Origin: an uncultured Thermoanaerobacteraceae bacterium
GTDB lineage: Bacteria > Bacillota > DSM-12270 > Thermacetogeniales > Thermacetogeniaceae
Assembly: GCA_937914965.1 (NCBI GenBank)
Contig: CALGIY010000220.1
Location: forward strand, 1-8,919
Reading direction: 5' to 3'
Length of the DNA: 8,919 nucleotides
Positions 1 to 6,818 of the stretch are shown piece after piece; within the stretch, counting starts at the first letter, position 1, and each line of letters begins with the position of its first letter. The position numbers and the translations under genes are program-made. The notes below the pieces were generated by a model. It saw nothing but the letters and a program-made list of their open reading frames with translations. It was not told the DNA's origin and searched no databases.

Positions 1-793
1 CCCTACCGTCTGTCACCAAGGGCAGGAAAGCAACTGTTTCCTGCAGCTTTGCTACCAATGCCCCGTAAGACAAGTAGAGAACACCAACAGCTATCAACGC
101 CCCGATAAAGCCGAGGAAAATTCCCTCCAGTAAAAAGGGCCAGCGTACAAACCAGTCGGTTGCCCCTACATATTTCATAATGTTAATCTCCCGCCGCCTA
201 GCAAACAGGGTCAGCCGAATAGTAGTAGCGATCAGGAAAACAGCACAGATACCCAGCAAAGCGATAATCACCAGTCCAATGGTATGGACCCAATTGGTGA
301 GTTTGAACAGCTTCTCCACCACTTCCTGGCCGTAACGAACATTATCCACTCCCGGCAGTCTGCTGAGTTCAGATGCTACAGCAGTCACCTGTTGTGGTTT
401 CTGGGTCTCGATTCTGTACGCATCAGGAAGCGGGTTTTTGTCGCCAAGGCTGTCACGCAGCTCAGTACCATTTCCCATCTGACCTTCCAGAGATTTCAAA
501 GCTTCTTCCTGGGAAACAAACTCTACTTCTTTCACCCCGGAGATCCTGCTAATCACCGGATCCAACGATTCGACTTCGGTCTCTGAGAGATTCGATTTCA
601 GGAAAACCATGATTTCGATATTGGACTCAACTGTACTGGCTATCTGGTCGGTATTCAGAACCAAAAGCAAACCAAATCCCAGTACAAACAGCGATACCGC
701 TGTTGTACCTATTGCAGCAATATTTAGGAGACTGTTGCGTTTCAATGATCCGAATGCTTCCTGAAAAATATAGAACACATTTCTAAATAGCAT
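1..793 (-). CDS. ftsX: Cell division protein FtsX, permease-like subunit of FtsEX (3' end cut by window edge)
   Basis: FtsX is the membrane subunit that, with the ATPase FtsE, transmits ATP hydrolysis across the membrane to activate peptidoglycan hydrolases. I translated 264 codons from the ATG at 793 to the left edge with no stop; the family is usually about 295-300 residues, so roughly the last 30-40 are missing. The order fits FtsX: a short cytoplasmic N-terminus ([20 protein letters not shown]), TM1 at about residues 25-45, an extracellular domain at about 46-165, TM2 at about 172-192, a basic cytoplasmic loop with ARRREINIMKYVGAT (about 198-212), and TM3 at about 225-243. TM4 lies outside the window. 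The start overlaps the end of ftsE by 11 nt, which suggests translational coupling; a GGGGTG element lies 9 nt upstream of the ATG. Identification rests on the ftsE neighbour and on the topology and loop motif. Confidence 0.95.
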   Translation of the reverse strand, partial: MLFRNVFYIFQEAFGSLKRNSLLNIAAIGTTAVSLFVLGFGLLLVLNTDQIASTVESNIEIMVFLKSNLSETEVESLDPVISRISGVKEVEFVSQEEALKSLEGQMGNGTELRDSLGDKNPLPDAYRIETQKPQQVTAVASELSRLPGVDNVRYGQEVVEKLFKLTNWVHTIGLVIIALLGICAVFLIATTIRLTLFARRREINIMKYVGATDWFVRWPFLLEGIFLGFIGALIAVGVLYLSYGALVAKLQETVAFLPLVTDGR

Positions 794-1469
794 TAGTGTA
801 TGCACCCCGGTGTTCGTCCCTTACGATTTCACCACTTTCCAGAGCAATAACCCTCTGAAGCATGGTATCGACAATTTCTTTGGCATGTGTTGCGATGATT
901 ACTGTAGTCCCTTTGCTGTTAATTTCCTTGAATATCTCCATGATCTCCCAGGATGTATCAATATCCAGGTTCCCTGTTGGTTCATCAGCAATGATTAGTG
1001 ATGGTCGGTTTACCAGGGCCCGGGCAATGGCTGTTCGCTGTTGTTCCCCACCAGAAAGCTGTGAGGGATAGTCACTCATGCGTTTCTCGAGACCTACTTG
1101 CTTGAGAACTTCAGGAACCCGTTTCTTGATCTCGGACTGGCTGGTACCGATCACCTTCATGGCGAAGGCAACATTGTCGAATACCGTACGCTCTGGCAGC
1201 AGCCGGAAATCCTGAAAAACCATGCCGATCTGGCGGCGCAAACTAGGTACATCCCGCGGTTTCATCCTGCTTAAACTGCGGCCGTTAATATAAATCTGTC
1301 CTTTGGTAGGTATATCCTCCTTGAAGATCAGTTTGATCAACGTCGATTTACCCGCCCCGCTGTGCCCCACGATGAAGACAAACTCTCCTTTTTTGATCTG
1401 CAGAGATATTCCCGTAAGGGCCTTAACACCATTAGAGTAAATCTTGGATACATTGAAAAAGCTGATCAT
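783..1469 (-). CDS. ftsE: Cell division ATP-binding protein FtsE
   Basis: This is the cytoplasmic ABC ATPase that dimerises on FtsX and powers control of cell wall hydrolases at division or elongation. The 228-residue product has every ABC motif intact: Walker [10 protein letters not shown] (35-43), Q-loop Gln86, signature LSGGEQQ (138-144), Walker B LIIADE ending in catalytic Glu163, and the H-loop His195. The N-terminus [18 protein letters not shown] is typical of FtsE, as is the 228-residue length. The frame is open further upstream to about 1520, but I chose the ATG at 1469 because it matches the family N-terminus and has a GGGGTGG ribosome site 4 nt upstream. The longer form would begin inside the hairpin at 1514-1542. 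The gene is the first of an ftsE-ftsX pair and its stop codon lies inside the start of ftsX. Confidence 0.96.
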   Translation of the reverse strand: MISFFNVSKIYSNGVKALTGISLQIKKGEFVFIVGHSGAGKSTLIKLIFKEDIPTKGQIYINGRSLSRMKPRDVPSLRRQIGMVFQDFRLLPERTVFDNVAFAMKVIGTSQSEIKKRVPEVLKQVGLEKRMSDYPSQLSGGEQQRTAIARALVNRPSLIIADEPTGNLDIDTSWEIMEIFKEINSKGTTVIIATHAKEIVDTMLQRVIALESGEIVRDEHRGAYTNAI

Positions 1470-1513
1470 ATTACCACCCCAGTTGCAAAATGTCAAAATA
1501 TTTCCCCAAATAG

Positions 1514-1542
1514 AAAACAACTTCCCTAATGGAAGTTATTTT
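1514..1542 (-). terminator. Weak candidate intrinsic terminator after the transketolase genes
   Basis: An inverted repeat lies in the 141-nt gap between the transketolase C subunit and ftsE. The 7-bp arms AACTTCC and GGAAGTT enclose a 5-nt loop. After one C/A mismatch, four outer A-T pairs extend the stem. On the minus strand the stem runs into GTTTTCTATTT, a short broken U-tract. The stem is AT-rich and the tract weak, so read-through into ftsE is plausible. The symmetry of the flanking A and T runs means it could also act on the other strand, but I see no plus-strand gene to terminate. The rest of the gap is AT-rich, and I could not identify a convincing ftsE promoter in it. Confidence 0.45.
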
Positions 1543-1610
1543 CGACATTAAGACAAGATATCCTCTTTGTTTTATCTTTTAATTAATTACCTCAGTTGGT
1601 CTTAAGTGGA

Positions 1611-2558
1611 TCACCGCTTTTTACACCGGTCCCGGACACCATGCACCGCCTTAACGAGATGTTCACTCGTTAAGCCAAAAGCATCCAGCAACTCCTCGGG
1701 ACTACCCGATTCTCCAAAGCGGTCCTCTACACCTACCCGTACCATGGGGACAGGGCATTGCTCACCGAGGACTTCAGCCACCGCACTCCCTAATCCCCCG
1801 TAGATTGAATGCTCCTCTGCGGTCACCACAGCACCTGTTTTCTCGGCCAATTTTACAATTGTCTCCCGATCAAGCGGCTTGATTGTAGAAACATCGACAA
1901 CAGCCACATCCAAACCCTCTACTGAAAGTTGTGCCGCTGCCTCTAATGCTTTAGAGACCATGATCCCTGCAGCAAAAATGACGGCATCCTCACCTTCTCT
2001 GAGGATCGCTGCTTTTCCGATCTGGAACTGGTAGTCATCCCCGAAGAGATCCGGAAAAGCTGGTCGCCCGAGCCTGATATACACAGGGCCCCGGAAGGCA
2101 ACTGCAGCTGTTACCGCCTGGACAGCTTCCACAGCATCCGCCGGAACAATCACCGTCATATTGGGAAGGGTTCGCATCAAAGAAATATCTTCAATGGTCT
2201 GGTGGGTTGCCCCATCCTCCCCTACAGTAAGCCCGGCATGAGTAGCGATAATCTTCACATTGAGACCAGGATAGGCGATAGCATTACGTACCTGGTCATA
2301 CGCCCGGCCTGTGGCAAAAACCGCAAAGGTACTGGCGCAGGGGATCTTACCAGCCAGAGCAAATCCAGCAGCGGTCCCCATCATATTCTGCTCAGCTATA
2401 CCCATGTTAAAAAAACGATCCGGATAATTTTTGCCGAAGTCTTTAGTTTTTGTCGAACCCGAGAGGTCAGCATCAAGCACAACCAGATCCGGGCAGCTCT
2501 TTCCCAGTTCCACCAGCACACGGCCATATGCCTCACGCATCGAACTCTTACTCTGCAT
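1611..2558 (-). CDS. Transketolase, C-terminal subunit (pyrimidine-binding and C-terminal domains)
   Basis: This is the second half of a split transketolase, expected to form the thiamine diphosphate site together with the N-terminal subunit and move two-carbon ketol units between sugar phosphates in the pentose phosphate pathway. The 315 residues comprise a pyrimidine-binding domain (about 5-165) with NMGIAEQN, whose Glu56 is the expected cofactor-activating glutamate, GATHQTIED (116-124) and RLGRP (162-166), followed by a C-terminal regulatory-type domain (about 185-305). The frame is open upstream to 2594. I chose the ATG at 2558 because AAGGGGGA lies 8 nt before it and the protein then begins at the usual point, MQSKSSMREAYG. 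The start overlaps the end of the N-terminal subunit by 11 nt, so translation is probably coupled. Split transketolase-like enzymes with other sugar substrates exist (for example apulose-4-phosphate transketolase), so the exact substrate is inferred. Confidence 0.9.
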   Translation of the reverse strand: MQSKSSMREAYGRVLVELGKSCPDLVVLDADLSGSTKTKDFGKNYPDRFFNMGIAEQNMMGTAAGFALAGKIPCASTFAVFATGRAYDQVRNAIAYPGLNVKIIATHAGLTVGEDGATHQTIEDISLMRTLPNMTVIVPADAVEAVQAVTAAVAFRGPVYIRLGRPAFPDLFGDDYQFQIGKAAILREGEDAVIFAAGIMVSKALEAAAQLSVEGLDVAVVDVSTIKPLDRETIVKLAEKTGAVVTAEEHSIYGGLGSAVAEVLGEQCPVPMVRVGVEDRFGESGSPEELLDAFGLTSEHLVKAVHGVRDRCKKR

Positions 2559-3414
2559 GTTTATTGTCCCCCTTAAAATCAGTACCTGCGCCAATCTCGG
2601 CTAGTGCTTGAGCTGTTTGTTTCATATCTGGCGCTTTGCCATGCCATCCAGCTGCATTTTCCATAAAAGAGACACCTTTCCCTTTGACAGTCCTCGCGAT
2701 AATCATGGATGGCATGTCATGTATCGTCTTAGCCCAATCAAAGGCAGCGATCAGGTCCTGGAAGTCATGCCCGTCTACCTCGCGCACTGCCCAACCAAAA
2801 GAACGCCACTTATCAGGGAAAGGCAGGGGTGACATTACCTCTGTGATGGGACCATCGATCTGGAGACCATTGAAGTCAAGGACAGCAGTAAGATTACCTG
2901 CCCGGTAGTGGGCCGCGGCCATAGCTGCTTCCCAAACTTGCCCCTCTTGGCTTTCACCATCACCCAGCAAAACATAAACACGATAATTCCGCCGATCAAG
3001 CCTTCCCGCCAATGCAGTTCCCAATCCCATGGACAATCCCTGTCCAAGCGACCCTGTCGAGGCCTCGACTCCGGGCACCATTCCCCAAGGTGGATGTCCC
3101 TGTAGGCGTGTTCCCAACTTCCGGAGAGTTAATAATTCCTCTCTGGGGATAAAACCCCGCTCTGCAAGAGCAGCATAGAGAAGTGGTGCAGCATGGCCTT
3201 TGCTTAAAATAAAACGGTCCCTGTCGGGCCACTGGGGGTCCTCCGACTTTAACCGCAGGACATGGAAATACAAGGCCGTCACTATTTCGACACTAGACAG
3301 GCTGCCGCCGGGGTGCCCAGACCTAGCTTCTGCCAACATCTTGATGATGTCTTCCCTGATGGCCTGCGCTTTTGTTTGCAGACCCCCGATCAGTTCATCC
3401 TGTACTTCCGACAT
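2548..3414 (-). CDS. Transketolase, N-terminal subunit (thiamine diphosphate-binding domain)
   Basis: This subunit supplies the diphosphate-binding half of the thiamine site of a two-gene transketolase. In its 288 residues I see SGHPGGSLSSVEI (32-44, with conserved His34), the SKGHAAPLLYAAL block (71-83, His74), GSLGQGLSMGLG (121-132), and the thiamine diphosphate/metal motif starting GDGES (151-155) and ending at Asn182 in DFNGLQIDG. These are the expected catalytic positions of the family, and none is missing. The ATG at 3414 has an excellent GAGGAGG site 7 nt upstream. It lies 16 nt after the YitT-family gene and overlaps the C-terminal subunit by 11 nt, so the three genes look like one transcript. 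About 288 plus 315 residues corresponds to a one-piece transketolase lacking some linker sequence, which is normal for the split form. Confidence 0.93.
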   Translation of the reverse strand: MSEVQDELIGGLQTKAQAIREDIIKMLAEARSGHPGGSLSSVEIVTALYFHVLRLKSEDPQWPDRDRFILSKGHAAPLLYAALAERGFIPREELLTLRKLGTRLQGHPPWGMVPGVEASTGSLGQGLSMGLGTALAGRLDRRNYRVYVLLGDGESQEGQVWEAAMAAAHYRAGNLTAVLDFNGLQIDGPITEVMSPLPFPDKWRSFGWAVREVDGHDFQDLIAAFDWAKTIHDMPSMIIARTVKGKGVSFMENAAGWHGKAPDMKQTAQALAEIGAGTDFKGDNKHAE

Positions 3415-3430
3415 AAATATGCCTCCTCAC

Positions 3431-4285
3431 CTAGTACTCTTTTTCCTGATAATTTTTGAATCCTTCCCCTAACACATCATGGGCATCAGTTATAAAAACA
3501 AAAGCACGGGGATCGATCTTATAGATAACTTTCTTTAAACGGCTCTCCTCTGTCCTTCCAACCACACAGATGAGCACCGGACGATCTTCCCCTGTATACA
3601 TACCCCGGCCTTCCAGGGCTGTGACGCCGCGCCCCAACTCCTGAAAGATTCCCTGGGCGATTTCCTCTGATTTTCCGGAAACAATATATACGGCTTTCGC
3701 AAAGCTGATCCCTTCCTGCACCAGATCAATTACCTTACTGGTAATCAAAAGAGACAGCAGCGCATAAAGAGCCAATTCGACATTAAAAAAAATAGCAGCC
3801 AGGCTAATTACTATGAAATCTGCCACCAGCAAACCCTGGCCAACAGTCACAGGTAAATATTTGTTAATCAAGCGGGCTACCAGGTCAGTGCCGCCGGTGG
3901 TCCCACCAGCTTTAAGAACAATTCCCATCCCAAACCCTGAAATAATCCCACCGTAGATTGACGACAATAAAACATCACTGGTCATCACCAATACTTGGGT
4001 TGTCAATAACTCGACAAAGACCGAGGTGACCAATGCCCCGTAAACACTCCGGATGAAAACACGCCACCCCAGTTCCCGGAAGGATAGAAGGAACAAAGGG
4101 ATGTTTAAAACCAGTAGTGTCCACCCGACAGGAAGCCTGAACAGGTGGAATAAGATCGTGGCCAACCCACTCACCCCGCCGGCTGCGATCTTATTGGGGA
4201 CTAAAAAAATATCGAGGGCTAGCGCAATAACCACAGACCCCACGGTAATCCAGATATATGGTGCAATTAATTTACGCAAGCGCAA
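3431..4285 (-). CDS. YitT-family membrane protein (DUF161/DUF2179 type)
   Basis: This is an integral membrane protein of 284 residues, close to the length of Bacillus YitT (about 280). Its transported substrate or role is not known from the sequence. Hydrophobic segments lie at about 9-29, 54-69, 78-96, 106-125 and 150-182. The conserved GGTTGGTDLVARLINKY stretch is at about 127-143, and the C-terminal soluble DUF2179-like domain at about 195-275 contains AVYIVSGKSEEIAQGI and the block near VFITDAHDVLGEGF. The start is a TTG: an in-frame TAA lies just two codons upstream and no ATG or GTG occurs at the N-terminus. A GGAG element lies 9 nt before the TTG. The gene appears to lead an operon with the split transketolase, 16 nt ahead of it. 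Whether that pairing is functional is unclear; shared expression is all the layout shows. Confidence 0.9.
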   Translation of the reverse strand: MRLRKLIAPYIWITVGSVVIALALDIFLVPNKIAAGGVSGLATILFHLFRLPVGWTLLVLNIPLFLLSFRELGWRVFIRSVYGALVTSVFVELLTTQVLVMTSDVLLSSIYGGIISGFGMGIVLKAGGTTGGTDLVARLINKYLPVTVGQGLLVADFIVISLAAIFFNVELALYALLSLLITSKVIDLVQEGISFAKAVYIVSGKSEEIAQGIFQELGRGVTALEGRGMYTGEDRPVLICVVGRTEESRLKKVIYKIDPRAFVFITDAHDVLGEGFKNYQEKEY

Positions 4286-4323
4286 AGATTACCACTCCGT
4301 CCAGAGATTACCCTGAGATTATT
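4286..4323 (-). repeat. Short direct repeats upstream of the YitT-family start
   Basis: On the minus strand the octamer GGTAATCT occurs twice, at 4286-4293 and 4305-4312, with starts 19 nt apart. A partial third copy, ATAATCT, lies around 4316-4322. They sit between the upstream terminator and the TTG start, partly overlapping the ribosome-binding region. They could be an operator or a chance result of low-complexity sequence. In the same gap (4286-4401) I also see a lone TTGACT (4349-4354) but no well-spaced -10 box, so I do not call a promoter. Confidence 0.3.
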
Positions 4324-4402
4324 GTTACCAAAAACATTTTTTTCAGCCAGTCAATACTTTTTCAAAATTTCTCCGTTGTGCTATTCCATTCCTGCCTGTT
4401 AC

Positions 4403-4442
4403 TAAAAATCAATGTCCCGGGACGGGGATACCCGGGACATTG
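4403..4442 (-). terminator. Intrinsic terminator of the secA-HD-prfB block
   Basis: A perfect 12-bp inverted repeat has arms CAATGTCCCGGG and CCCGGGACATTG (4410-4421 and 4431-4442) around a 9-nt loop. On the minus strand the GC-rich stem is followed at once by ATTTTTA, a short T-tract. It lies about 50 nt after the prfB stop codon and 117 nt before the next gene, exactly where a rho-independent terminator is expected. It has no comparable T-tract on the plus strand, so it works best for the minus-strand transcript. It separates block 1 from the YitT-transketolase block. Confidence 0.85.
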
Positions 4443-4490
4443 TTCAAATATCCATTTTACCATCCTATAGTGTTCTTATAAGCTACCGGA

Positions 4491-5595
4491 TCAGGTTTGG
4501 CTTGAATTTCTGAGATAGGCATCCATAAAGGTATCAATCTCCCCATTCATCACAGCCTGAATATTCCCCACTTCAACCCCTGTCCGGTGGTCTTTCACCA
4601 TAGTATATGGCTCGAAAACATAGGAACGAATCTGGTTTCCCCAGGCAATTTCCCTTTGTTCCCCCCGAAGCTTCGCCAGTTCTTCCTCCTGTGCATGCCT
4701 TTTTAAAGCCAGCAGTTGTGAGTGCAGCATTTTCATAGCCCGCAGCCGGTTGGCCAGTTGGGAGCGCTCGCTCTGACACTGTACAACAGTTCCAGTAGGG
4801 AGATGAGTTATCCTAATCGCTGAGTCCGTTTTATTAACATACTGTCCTCCTGGACCGCTTGCCCTGTAGGTATCCACACGCAGGTCATCTGAATTTATTT
4901 CGATCTCCGCACCCTCTTCCACCTCCGGAATTACATCCACCGAAGCAAAAGAGGTATGGCGCCTTCCCGAAGAATCAAAGGGAGAGATCCGGACAAGACG
5001 GTGCACTCCCCGCTCAGCCTTCAAATACCCGTAAGCATTACGTCCAGACACTAAAAAGGTGACACTTTTAATTCCTGCCTCATCCCCTGGCAGGTAATCA
5101 AGCACCTCTACCTCGAATCCATGCTGTTGAGCCGCCCAGCGTGCATACATCCGAGAGAGCATTTCTACCCAATCCTGGGCCTCGGTCCCACCTGCTCCAG
5201 CATGTAGAGAAACTAGGGCATTCCTCTTGTCAAAGGTGTCCCCAAATAGGTTTTCCTGCTCCCACCTATCGAAGGCAGCGGACAGTTCACTCAAGCCCTG
5301 CTCCAACTCTTCCGCCAGTTCCCTGTCACCGGATTCGTCAGTTAATTCTAGCAGAACCTTAAGCTCCTCCAACTCATACCTCATCTGCTCGTATCGGGAT
5401 AGGTCTTCTTTGAGCGAAGACGCAGTTTGGAGGATTTCCCTCGCCTTTTCGGGTACATCCCATAAATTTGGTTTTGCTGTCAGCATTTCCAATTCTTTTA
5501 GTTTTTTCTGCTTGGCCTCTACGTCAAAGAGAGCCCCTTATTTCTTTAAGTTTGTTGTCCAGCTGATCCAGATCTCTCCGATATTCACTCAACAT
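4491..5595 (-). CDS. prfB: Peptide chain release factor 2 (RF2), expressed by programmed +1 frameshift
   Basis: RF2 recognises UAA and UGA stop codons in the ribosomal A site and triggers release of the finished protein. Translation begins at the ATG at 5595, 5 nt after GAGGTGG, and runs 23 codons (starting MLSEYRRDLDQLDNKL) to an in-frame TGA at 5524-5526. Skipping one base at that TGA leads into the long frame (5525 to 4491), which begins DVEAKQKKLKE. The joined product has 367 residues, matching the 365-366 of known RF2 proteins. In joined numbering the stop-codon-reading SPF tripeptide is at 204-206 and the catalytic GGQ at 249-251, within one residue of their E. coli positions. SPF, not the PxT of RF1, marks it as RF2. 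The gene follows the HD/GGDEF-like gene by 11 nt and precedes a strong terminator. A start inside the long frame near 5492 would lose part of the N-terminal domain and is not used here. Confidence 0.97.
5523..5538 (-). promoter_or_regulatory. RF2 programmed +1 frameshift signal
   Basis: The minus strand reads AGGGGCTCTCTTTGAC. It contains the Shine-Dalgarno-like AGGGG that pairs with 16S rRNA in the translating ribosome, the slippery CTT codon, the in-frame TGA and the following C, in the same spacing as the E. coli prfB site (AGGGGG, three bases, CTT TGA C). When RF2 is scarce, termination at TGA is slow and the P-site tRNA slips from CTT to TTT, producing full-length RF2. This is direct autoregulation of RF2 level. 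The sequence match is seen here; the mechanism is known from the family. Confidence 0.95.
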
Positions 5596-5606
5596 CAAAA
5601 CCACCT

Positions 5607-6809
5607 CTACTCTGTAAGAAATCGATATTCTTTCATCATCTCCGCTTGGATACGGGCATGATGGTAATTTTCCGCAATATTCCGTCCGATGCCGTAACCT
5701 GCTCTCACCTGTAGTCCTGTTTTCAATTTGATGACAGCAGCCGCCCTTTTGATCATATCTTCGAGAATTTCAGGTTCTTGGACCTCGGTTACAACAGCGT
5801 ATTCATCCCCTCCGATAAGCGCAACAAGATCCCGCGCTCTTCCACCCCAGGTGATCCTTACCTGGGAACGCAGCAGCTGCAAAATAGCAGCTTTCATGCT
5901 TTGAACCTCATACTCTGTATGCATCTTCACAAAGCTTCCAAACGCTCTCAAGTCCAAGAGTATGACCGATTCCTTTCCGGTCAATGATACACCCAAAACT
6001 TCCAGGCGGGGGTCATCCTCTCCGGTGAGCCCGATCACTAAGTCACGCACAACCTCATATTCTATCCGTTGGGGTTCTAATCCCAAACAAGATATCCCGC
6101 GAAACTTCCTCTCGATGGCACATAACTGATCGAGAATGGCGACAACCTGCGTTAGATTACCACCTGGTGCGGCGTACTGCGCCGGCTTGTAATGAGAAAT
6201 GTCCATCTTAATAATACTGCTAATCTTGAGGGCATCGCAAACCAGATTCAAAGGCCACGGCCTGATTTTTACATGGTGGTGTAGGGCAACACCCTCAAGT
6301 ACACTAGGCGAACTGGTATACTTTTTAGCTATTTGGTAACTCAACCCAACATGGTCGTGAAAAGGCACCACCCATTCTGCCCACTTCATCCCAGGATAGT
6401 AACGCAAATAGGATGGTACCCTCCCCTTGTGGACCGCAGTTACTTCAAAAAAACGATCATCCACTTCCTGACCCTTGCCGACGTCATGTAAAATGACCAC
6501 GGTGATCAGGTCCTCTCTAGTAATTTTCAGGATGTCTAGTATGTTATTTGGTATGGAAGCAGCTAATTCTACCATTCGGGTCGTATGGAGTAGTTGGTTT
6601 TCCCCGACAGATACAAGTTCGGAGAGGTGCATAAGTTCATTAACCTGAAAAAACCGCTCCAGATAGGGGACGATATGGGGTTTAGTTACTCGCAGCAGGG
6701 TTTCACAAAGAAGTTCCCTCCTGAAGTGCTTACCCATGTCTATCCCATTTGGGTCAGGCTTTCCTTCCTCTTTGTTAGAGGTGCTCTCCCCCACGGGCCC
6801 CGCCTCCAT
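5607..6809 (-). CDS. HD-domain protein with C-terminal degenerate GGDEF-like domain (function unassigned)
   Basis: I do not recognise a named gene. The 400-residue product has two parts. Residues about 70-215 look like a metal-binding HD phosphohydrolase domain: LLHTTRM (His75), ILHDVGKG (His108-Asp109), FHDHVG (His151, His153), ALHHHVKI (His177-179) and a helix around KMDISHY (Asp203). The order resembles HD-GYP domains, but the GYP loop is absent: PWP follows the triple His. Residues about 280-395 resemble GGDEF: ILLDLRAF (Asp286 at the metal position), GGDEY (333-337) and GYGIG (371-375). By eye the guanine-binding Asn and the catalytic Asp of the FKxIND region are gone, while RARD (324-327) sits five residues before GGDEY, where the c-di-GMP inhibitory RxxD lies. 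I see no signal peptide or membrane segment. The gene starts 9 nt after secA and ends 11 nt before prfB. The ATG at 6809 is used; a GTG at 6794 has a better ribosome site. Confidence 0.85.
   Translation of the reverse strand: MEAGPVGESTSNKEEGKPDPNGIDMGKHFRRELLCETLLRVTKPHIVPYLERFFQVNELMHLSELVSVGENQLLHTTRMVELAASIPNNILDILKITREDLITVVILHDVGKGQEVDDRFFEVTAVHKGRVPSYLRYYPGMKWAEWVVPFHDHVGLSYQIAKKYTSSPSVLEGVALHHHVKIRPWPLNLVCDALKISSIIKMDISHYKPAQYAAPGGNLTQVVAILDQLCAIERKFRGISCLGLEPQRIEYEVVRDLVIGLTGEDDPRLEVLGVSLTGKESVILLDLRAFGSFVKMHTEYEVQSMKAAILQLLRSQVRITWGGRARDLVALIGGDEYAVVTEVQEPEILEDMIKRAAAVIKLKTGLQVRAGYGIGRNIAENYHHARIQAEMMKEYRFLTE
6792..6807 (-). promoter_or_regulatory. Ribosome-binding site favouring an alternative GTG start of the HD/GGDEF-like gene
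   Basis: GGAGG at 6803-6807, formed by the end of the ATG at 6809 and its second codon, lies exactly 8 nt before an in-frame GTG at 6792-6794. The ATG itself has only AGGA about 13 nt upstream, across the secA stop codon. The true start may therefore be the GTG, shortening the protein by five residues. No domain is affected either way. Confidence 0.5.
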
Positions 6810-6818
6810 CTCATTAGG

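Noticed and set aside
1470..1520. An N-terminal extension of FtsE by 17 residues
   Set aside because: The extension is not like FtsE, would start inside the hairpin, and the ATG at 1469 has a strong ribosome site and the canonical N-terminus.
2202..2576. A 124-codon open frame on the plus strand
   Set aside because: It is entirely antisense to the transketolase C subunit, whose catalytic motifs are intact. I see no ribosome site or family resemblance.
2559..2594. An N-terminal extension of the transketolase C subunit by 12 residues
   Set aside because: It overlaps the end of the N subunit and has no better ribosome site. The ATG at 2558 with AAGGGGGA fits family starts.
4362..4463. A 33-residue minus-strand frame starting MVKWIFEQ between prfB and the YitT-family gene
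   Set aside because: It has no spaced ribosome site (only AGG touching the ATG) and runs straight through the terminator hairpin, which explains the sequence better.
5227..5661. A 144-codon open frame on the plus strand
   Set aside because: It lies antisense to prfB, crosses the prfB start and HD gene end, and its Ser-rich translation has no recognisable domain. It is a shadow of the real genes.
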